A stretch of 64,000 nucleotides of DNA from NCBI GenBank assembly GCA_014871385.1, contig CM026426.1:88534886-88598885 (forward strand), in the 5' to 3' direction. Shown piece after piece: positions 57,510 to 64,000 of this stretch; the first letter of the stretch is position 1; each line of letters begins with the position of its first letter. The position numbers and the translations under genes were made by a program. The notes under the pieces are model-generated. The model made no database searches and was not told where the DNA came from. It saw only the letters and a list, made by a program, of their open reading frames with translations. The DNA comes from Ceratodon purpureus (lineage: Eukaryota; Streptophyta; Bryopsida; Pseudoditrichales; Ditrichaceae).

Positions 57510-60500
57510 TGTTAACTGGACACCTAACAGATCTCTCCCTTTAGCCCCATCCAGTCCCCTCTCAATTTCATCCAGTAAGTTCCCTCACAGGCATCTAGTT
57601 CCTGTGGATGAACTCTGTCAGCCGACTTGGATGAACTCTGTTACAGCCGACTGGATGAACTCTGTCACAACGGAATGGATGAACTCTATCACAGCTAACT
57701 GGATAAATTCTGTTACAGCCGACTGGATGAATGGTGTTAGCTTTCAGAGGGTTTAAGAGGCAGGTTTAGGGTCTCTTGTAATCATTCTACACTAGAGCAG
57801 TTAGAGTCAGAGAGGTTTTTGAGCTGTTAGGAACTGCTATACCATGTTTTGAGGATGTTTTGACCCATTTTATGCAGTTTTGACCTCTTTTTGCACTTGT
57901 ATTATTCATTTTGAGCATTTTTTGAGGATTTGGAACACTTAGTTTAGTTGGGTTTTGTTGGGTTTTGATTAGATTGTGAAGGCTAAGGTTTGTTGGTAAA
58001 TCCTCCCTTTACCATTGTGCACCATGCTTTAGTTTGAGTCATGTGATCTCTTGCTTGTTGTAGACTATCCCACACACTAGAGAGGCTCTGAACTACTAAA
58101 ATTGTAATTTCAAGGTGCTGAAAAGCCACTGTCAAGGTTTAGGAGTCATTGTAGTGCTGAAACTGGTTTGCCAGTGTGTGTTGTCTCGTCATTGGCAGGG
58201 TCCTAGGGGTACTGAAGTGAGAAATTTTTTGCACTATAGAGGACACTGGAAGCAAAGCGTTTCAGGTGTTTTCCGAGGTGGAAACATTTGTGCAGCGATG
58301 GTGGAAGTCCAACATGTGTCTAGGGGGAGTAGCAGTAGGGTCGACTCTGTTGTCGGCTGTTGGGCATAGGTAATGTGAGGAGTTGAAGGGCTAGATTTGC
58401 CATGGAGTTGATCCCTGTGAAGTGAGGGCAGTTCAAGATTTGAAAAAGGGGATAGGTCGGCTACAGATCTGATCTGAACTTCCTCTTTAAAAATGCGTGA
58501 AAGGTAACTAACCTGGATTTTAAGATTTCAAATTTTAAATCTTAGATCCAAAAATTTAGGATCTTAGAAATTTGAAGTTTGAATTTCAAATATCAGATCC
58601 AAAAATTTAAGATTATAGAAATTTGAATTTGGAGACTTCGCTTTGAGACCTCGATCGGCTCTGCGGACTTCGATTTGGAGATCTCGGTCGGTTGTGGGAC
58701 GTCGTTTAAGGGACGTTGGTTGACATTTGGGACTTGGACCTGAAGTTGGCACATGTCAGAACTAATTGGTAATTTGGGTTGCTGTGTGCATTTGGGCAGA
58801 AGGGCAAATTCTGTTTTAAGTACTGTCAAAACTTTAACCAACTCTATAAGTCAGTAACCACTGGAATGGATTTTCTAAGGGTCAATACAATGTGAAAAAG
58901 GGAATAGGAACTAGTTAGGGGCACTTTTGCAGAATTGCCTTGATCTGTTTCTAATTTTTAGAAAAAAATGTCTGTGAGCACTAATTAGGCCACACAGCTG
59001 ATTGTTGGGTCGATGAGTGCTAAAGTGGCAGGGACTATAAAAACGCAAGGGAAGGAGCCAAGTATAGGTAGCTGACTGATTGGAGGAGAACAAGCAGAGC
59101 TGACCACAGCAGACAGGGAGTTACAGCGGCTAGGACTAGGAAGAACACACACCCGACTGATTACTACAACATCTTCAGTACCAGCTGTTCACACCCATGG
59201 AGAAAGGTGACTCGAACAATTTGCAAGCTGAGAGACACGCCATGGAGAGGTACAAACGCTGGCTGCAACATGAGGAGATGACAGCATAGCCAACGTCACC
59301 CAAGGTATGCAGCCGACTTAGCTCGCAGGGCACTGCACTTTGGCAAGAGGATGAACTTATTGACATGGAGGTTGAAAAAGATATTGCATCATCAGATGGG
59401 AGGACAAAGAAGAGCCGATTTGAAGAGGGAAGGCAGTTCAAAAAAAGAGATAGACTGAATAGTCATTCTAATCAAGGCAACATTCCCTGTAGATATCAAG
59501 ATGGGAGAAGGAATGCATCATTCAGAGGCAATTTCTCCACTGCAATGGATGGCTAGAGTACCTTTAATGAAGAAGGACACCAGACGCTGCAAACTTTTGT
59601 AAAGCCGACGGGGTGGTCAAGTCAAGCTACTGGCAGAGCTGACTCAAGAGCACAGCCGATGCAGTGGCCAAGTCCAGTTCTCGCGGAGCCAACTTTGAAG
59701 CGGAGCCGACCCAGTGGCCAAGTCGGGATATTGGCAGAGCCGACTTGGGAGCAGAGCAGCGATTGTTGTAGAGCCGACCGACATCACTAGTTTGCCTGCC
59801 TAAAACTCCACAGACTGTGCTAGCAACATTTCAGAACCTAAGGCAGAAGTTGGAGGAGACAAAGGGCCAATCAGTTCAGAAACAGGTTTTGAGTAACCAA
59901 CCTGAAGCCAACCCTAGCAAGAATGTTCACGTCCTGGATGATTTTAGACTTTAGGTTGAGTAGGCATAGGACAAGGAGGACCGGTTGGCAGTGGAGGCGT
60001 CCAAGGCCGACATGTTGGCTAAGCGAGAGCGGGCCAGATAGCAGCAGACTGCACCGTCAGGAGTAGAATCGTCACACCAGTGGCATTCAGAGCCGTAGTG
60101 GCCACTGGAGCTACACCCGACACTCCTAGAGACTGAGTTCAACCGTTGTGTTCAGGAGGCAGCACAATAGTTGGCAGTTCAGCAGTTGGCCGCACAGCAG
60201 TTGGCAGCTCAGCAATCGGCAGCGCAGCAGTTGGCTACATAGTTTAGGAAACAAGAACGAATTGAACGGGAGAAGCAAGAACTTGCACATCTGCAGGAGC
60301 TGTGGGAGGAACAAGAAAGAGGCAAGAGCAAGGGCAGACTAAAGGGATCACTGCAAGGCCCCCGTATTTACTCACTCTTGCACTAGGCGTGATGGTGGAC
60401 ATTAGCATATCTTGACCACTTCCTATGGCAACTTCCTCGACTGCACATGGGCTTCCAGGATACGTGGATCATGTTATAAGCAATGTGTACCAGTCTATCC

Positions 60501-60540
60501 AGCCAGCCCAGTCAGCTGGATATTCCGGGATACCAGCTAA
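57510..60540 (+). mobile_element. Fossil LTR retroelement 5' region, interrupted by CACTA element 2
   Basis: Sequence starting TGTTAACTGGACACC at 57,510 interrupts the piggyBac gene. It has LTR features: a TATA box (GACTATAAAAACGC) at about 59,035 and, after about 59,190, gag-like coding remains beginning MEKGDSNNLQAERHAMERYK, followed by charged, Gln-rich sequence (repeats of QQLAA type near 60,170-60,240) as in gypsy-type gag proteins. It is broken and its 3' part lies beyond the CACTA element that enters at 60,541. The family is probably gypsy-like; the exact LTR end and primer-binding site are not clear. Confidence 0.55.
57604..57732 (+). repeat. 24-bp minisatellite
   Basis: About five and a half units of TGGATGAACTCTGTTACAGC plus CGAC. 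In one frame it reads WMNSVTAD repeated. It sits in the LTR-like sequence, so the apparent peptide is probably not meaningful. Confidence 0.85.
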
Positions 60541-60579
60541 CACTACAACAAATCCAGCCCAATGTGACTGGGTTTTATG

Positions 60580-61830
60580 ACTGGAATAGGGCATAAACCA
60601 AAATGTGACTTATACTGTTTCCAGTCATTTTGAACCAGTCGCTCCGGACAATCTGACTAGCGGTCACATCGGCCTGTTTTTGTTCCCGATACAGCGTTGC
60701 CATGGTGTTTTGGGACCTCGACAAGGGACCTGCTCTGGGACTTGGGTAAATATGACTACGTAGAGTCATGGATAATTGACTCAGAATAGTCATTTTAAAG
60801 GTATCCATCACTCTTATGAATTAACAACGCCTGACTCTACGGAGTCACTAATATTAACTGAGGGTCTTCATTTGTATGACTAATTGCAGTGATTTCTTAG
60901 TCATCAACTGAATAGTTTAATTACTACATATAGTAGTAAGATGGTGACTTAGATGAGTCATATATTGAGTGGAAATATGAAGACCATTTACAGTCACGTG
61001 ATGTTGACTACACATAGTCATCTAAAAAGTATCCGTGACTATTTTGAATTACCAATACATGATTGCATGGAGTCACCAGTTAAGTGAGACTCTTCATTGG
61101 GTGACTAATTGTAGTAATTACTTAGTCAACAACTGAATAGTTTTATTACTACGCATAGTACTGAGATGGTGACTCACTGGAGTCATACTTCCAGTAGAGA
61201 AAATATGACTGATTATAGTCATCTAAATATAACTACCCATAGTCGCAAATATTGAAATAACGTCTAACTGATCTGACTATGCGTAGTCAGTCATTACTCA
61301 ATATATCAACGACTTTATCACTACACATAGTAATGCGCCGGTGACTATTGCTAGTCATATAATTCAGATAATATGACTAGGTAGAGCCATATGGTAGTCA
61401 CTATACGTAGTCTGGGATGCGGAAATTACGAAACGGGCATGACTGATTGTAGTGAGGTGTCAGTCATGTGACTAGTGGTTTTATCACTACGCATAGTGAG
61501 GTGATTGTGACTGGACTGCGTCATACACGGACTTCAGATAATGCGACTCTTCAGAGTCATATGTATTTTACTATATATAGTCGGTAATATATCTTCTGAT
61601 GACTAGGTGGAGTTCTCTTAGAGTTGATTCTTTCACTGCCGTTAGTCAACTTCCAATTTTCATTCCGTATTTCTGTCACTAGAACTTCACTACGCGTAGT
61701 CATAATTGAACGTACGCCAGTGACTGCAGTAAGTCAACGATTTGAAAACTACATTACGGTTATCACGCGACAGTACTGACTAATAGAAGTCAATAGTGCG
61801 GTTGAAAGTACTACGCCAGGTCATGCAAAA
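60580..61830. repeat. Subterminal palindromic repeat array of CACTA element 2
   Basis: About 25 copies of a semi-palindrome TGACT-N(4-7)-AGTCA are spaced roughly every 40-60 bases, for example ATGACTACGTAGAGTCAT (60,750), GTTGACTACACATAGTCATC (61,003), CTGACTATGCGTAGTCAG (61,273) and CTTCACTACGCGTAGTCAT (61,685). They are nested in longer units: a tandem repeat of about 228 bp (GTATCC landmarks at 60,801 and 61,029), and four copies of a 47-bp unit starting TTTATTACTAC-type at about 60,916, 61,141, 61,314 and 61,480. Such arrays are the known binding platform for TNPA-type proteins. Confidence 0.85.
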
Positions 61831-61903
61831 GATGGTCAAACTTTTCACTGGAAGAGAAAATTGTGAATGAAACAAAATGCACTGACACTGTACCTCGACC
61901 GAT

Positions 61904-64000
61904 CTAACCTGCCTGGGAGAAGGACAGGTCAATGTCCATGAAATCTGTGGGCCACAACACAAAATGCCCTACAGCCTGTCCTACCAAGGTCACCGGGGGG
62001 TCATCTAGATCCACGGGAGAAAACAAGCGGTAACTGTCATCTAGGCTTCTGATCAGTTCTACAGCCACGGCACCTGAAAATATTTCTTTCCCGTGTAGTG
62101 TAGCCCCAGCTAGATTGTGCACCTTCCCGACTGCCACAACTTTATCTTCCTCGCCGTCTTCTAGTCCCTTAAGTCTCACAGGGTCACCTGGCTTGAACTC
62201 CGAGTCCCAAGTTTCCTGTACAACCGGTAATAAAAGAACAGAGCAAGAATGATCAGTCAGTCATGCTCAATCTTCCTTATCGCGTATAGTGAAATCAGAT
62301 CACACATGTATGTATAAGAAAGAGGTCAAGCAGTGACATAGTAGGCACACGGAATTCGTCAAAAAGAAATGCATAACATTGCAAGAAGGGGCTAAGCAGG
62401 ACCTACACATGCGAATTCAGGGTTATGGCAAAGAGGACAGCTGGATGGAATCCGTGTGGCATGGCACTTACCGGTGCACTGGAGTTCACTTTCGACCACA
62501 CAAACTGACCCTCTGGGGACCCCGGGTCAGCTTCGGTTTCTTGCAAAGCCTTTCATGAAAAACAAAAATAAAAAAAAACATTAGTCCTGTTTGGAAGCCA
62601 ACCAAAATTTTGTTCATGCTTTCCACAGTGCCGCTACTTCATTACCATTCCCACTGACATATTCAAAGGGCACTGCCGCAAATACTGATAGATTATAACG
62701 TAATGAATGAATGAATCTATTTTGTGTAATTAATGCCGAGGGGGAGACTTACATGTTTACTTACCGGTTCTGGGGGGGAGTTCTTCTTCTTCTTCCCTTT
62801 CGCGTTTTGCTGGCTATCAGTGTTGCCGTCTTTCTCCTTCATTTCGGAAACCTTCTCAGTCTTCTCCTTGGATCTCCGGGATTCCCTGTGCTTCTTCTGG
62901 TTGTCATTGTGTTTCTTCAACTTCTCCACCTCTGTCATACGCATCTTTTTCTTAGCTCGGCTGTCCTCCTTCGCCAAACGCTTGGACGTCCTCAAAGCTC
63001 GTGTTGGATTGTTGGAAACTGCCGCTGTATGTGGGTCCTTAACATCACCGAATGCAGGACTCTCCTCTTCCTTCTCCGGGTCAGGGGGCTGCGATTCGCC
63101 ATCCTCTCCTTCCTGTAATGCCTGCTAAAATGAGGGGCAAGAAGTCAATGTGGACCGTATTAGTGAAGGTCTTTAGCAATGTACTCACGACTCCCGAATT
63201 TGTTCAATACTGGCGTACGTTCGCTACGATTCCATTCACTTATTCAAACTTAATTACTGTGAATAGTGATATATTCGTGGACGATGACTACGATGAGTCA
63301 AAGTACTACTAAGCCCTTTACTACTATCAGTCACGTATTCTATTTTCATGCTCAGCATTAGATAGCAAAGTGTGGTATCTTGGTCACATATCAATTACTA
63401 GAAAATGTCACAAAATAGTGAATCTGAAAGGTTTTAGAACAAATGCCCGAGAATCGAAGAAATGCGCCAGCAAGAGCTCTAAAGCAAGTTCAAAACAGAG
63501 GGACGTCTAGATGGTTCTCAAACCTGAACTGCGCTGGCACTTTCCTTCACCTGATCTCGTGTGGATGATGTGTCTGTGGCGCTGGTCTCTGAGCTGGAGC
63601 TACCCTTCGCACTTGCTGCCTTCATGGGGGTGGTACTTGGAATCTGCAGGTGCTGCAGGATGCGTTCAATGTTCTTCTCCATGGATCTCCGCCAGTCATT
63701 GTCGTGTTCTGGATGCGCATTCGAGACTCGGCTACTCGGGGAGGTCTCTTTCCCGGAGATGAGTTTCCTTGGGGCATTTTTAACCCGTGCCAGCTCTGTC
63801 TCTATTTCAACTCGTGTTGGACTTCTCTCCAGCTCGATTGCCTGCAGAGAGATTATTGCGGTGCATCTAAGGACATGACTCTGAATAAAGCCTCTGAAGG
63901 CACCAGCAAGCTTAAAATGAGAAAATAATGATGTGAAAGGCTGAAGACTCACCAAGCTCGCTCGAACGTACTCTTCATTGCGCCCAGCTGAAGACGGTCT
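61904..64000 (-). CDS. TNPA-like gene of CACTA element 2, 3' portion
   Basis: Minus-strand exons with GT-AG borders: 64,000-63,953 (partial, GRNEEYVRASL), 63,841-63,524 (AIELERSPTRVEIETELARV), 63,121-62,765 (lysine-rich, TEVEKLKKHNDNQKKHRESR), 62,549-62,472 and 62,215-61,904, ending SFSQAG with a stop. ERSPTRVEIETELARVK aligns with GRTPDPEEVQEEVTRDK in the element 1 protein, the tail of the Transposase_24 domain. The last exon (ETWDSEFKPGDPVRLKGLED; VGQAVGHFVLWPTDF) matches the C-terminal module of plant TNPA-like proteins (the GEAVG-x-W-P pattern). The exons are open, so the gene may be intact. It probably binds the GACT-AGTC array between it and the terminus. Confidence 0.75.

Larger units (their letters stand above)
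60541..64000. mobile_element. CACTA element 2, left end and partial interior
   Basis: It begins CACTACAACAAATCCAGCCC at 60,541, the canonical plant CACTA terminus, just after the gag-like remains of an LTR retroelement (TAA at 60,538-60,540 would be its target duplication). A long palindrome-rich subterminal region follows, then a TNPA-like gene on the minus strand, and the element leaves the window at the right. TNP2 is not reached. The TNPA gene faces the terminus, as at the right end of element 1, so element 2 is in opposite orientation. Confidence 0.88.

Noticed and set aside
62711-63312. Plus-strand hydrophobic open frames (Leu/Phe-rich)
   Set aside because: They are the antisense of the lysine- and glutamate-rich TNPA-like exon on the minus strand.
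1-64000. CRISPR arrays, rRNA or tRNA genes, bacterial operons, riboswitches
   Set aside because: None seen. The regular arrays present (13-bp, 24-bp, CACTA subterminal) lack repeat-spacer structure, and the gene style is intron-bearing and eukaryotic.

Overview
The window looks like transposon-dense nuclear DNA from a green-lineage (streptophyte) eukaryote. Plant-type CACTA transposons (TNP2 and Transposase_24/TNPA-like genes) dominate both ends, and the one convincing host gene is a 13-exon homologue of the centriolar/ciliary protein CEP131 (AZI1). A plant lineage that keeps CEP131 should still make flagellated cells, so a charophyte alga, bryophyte or other plant with swimming sperm fits best. 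I cannot name the species. I saw no bacterial, plastid or mitochondrial genes, no rRNA or tRNA, and no CRISPR array.

Layout, left to right. 1-3.4 kb: a minus-strand transposase-like gene with paired zinc fingers and a P/Kolobok-like catalytic pattern, one frame broken by three TAG codons and running off the left edge. 3.5-5.4 kb: decayed sequence. 5,433-21,328: a complete 15.9-kb CACTA element with CACTACAAGG ends and a 3-bp ATT target duplication. Inside it are a TNP2 transposase gene (minus), a TNPA-like gene (plus, one in-frame TGA) and two apparent cargo genes, one with an F-box-like piece and one ending in a BRCT-like piece. 21.3-25.2 kb: decayed plus-strand coding remains of a family I cannot classify. 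25.2-34.4 kb: strongly AT-rich, with relics of LTR elements. 34.4-38.8 kb: a GC-rich minisatellite followed by two decayed coding regions. 40.4-44.3 kb: small DNA transposons (a Tc1/mariner copy carrying a nested 255-bp insert, and a separate 416-bp MITE), GC-rich hairpin repeats and a poly-G run.

45,519-52,524 is the CEP131 gene, with consistent GT-AG junctions and an intact frame. To its right are gypsy integrase remains (about 54.1-55.3 kb), a piggyBac transposase fragment cut off at about 57.51 kb by an LTR-retroelement 5' region, and that retroelement in turn interrupted at 60,541 by a second CACTA element running off the right edge. The second CACTA has a subterminal region of about 1.2 kb packed with palindromic GACT-N-AGTC motifs, and a TNPA-like gene on the minus strand. 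It is a different family from the first and lies in the opposite orientation.

Functionally, TNP2 is the catalytic CACTA transposase and TNPA-like proteins bind the subterminal motifs, so the two CACTA elements are the only potentially active systems here. Everything else except CEP131 reads as decayed mobile DNA. In-frame TAG codons recur in several broken genes, in keeping with cytosine deamination at methylated CAG sites.
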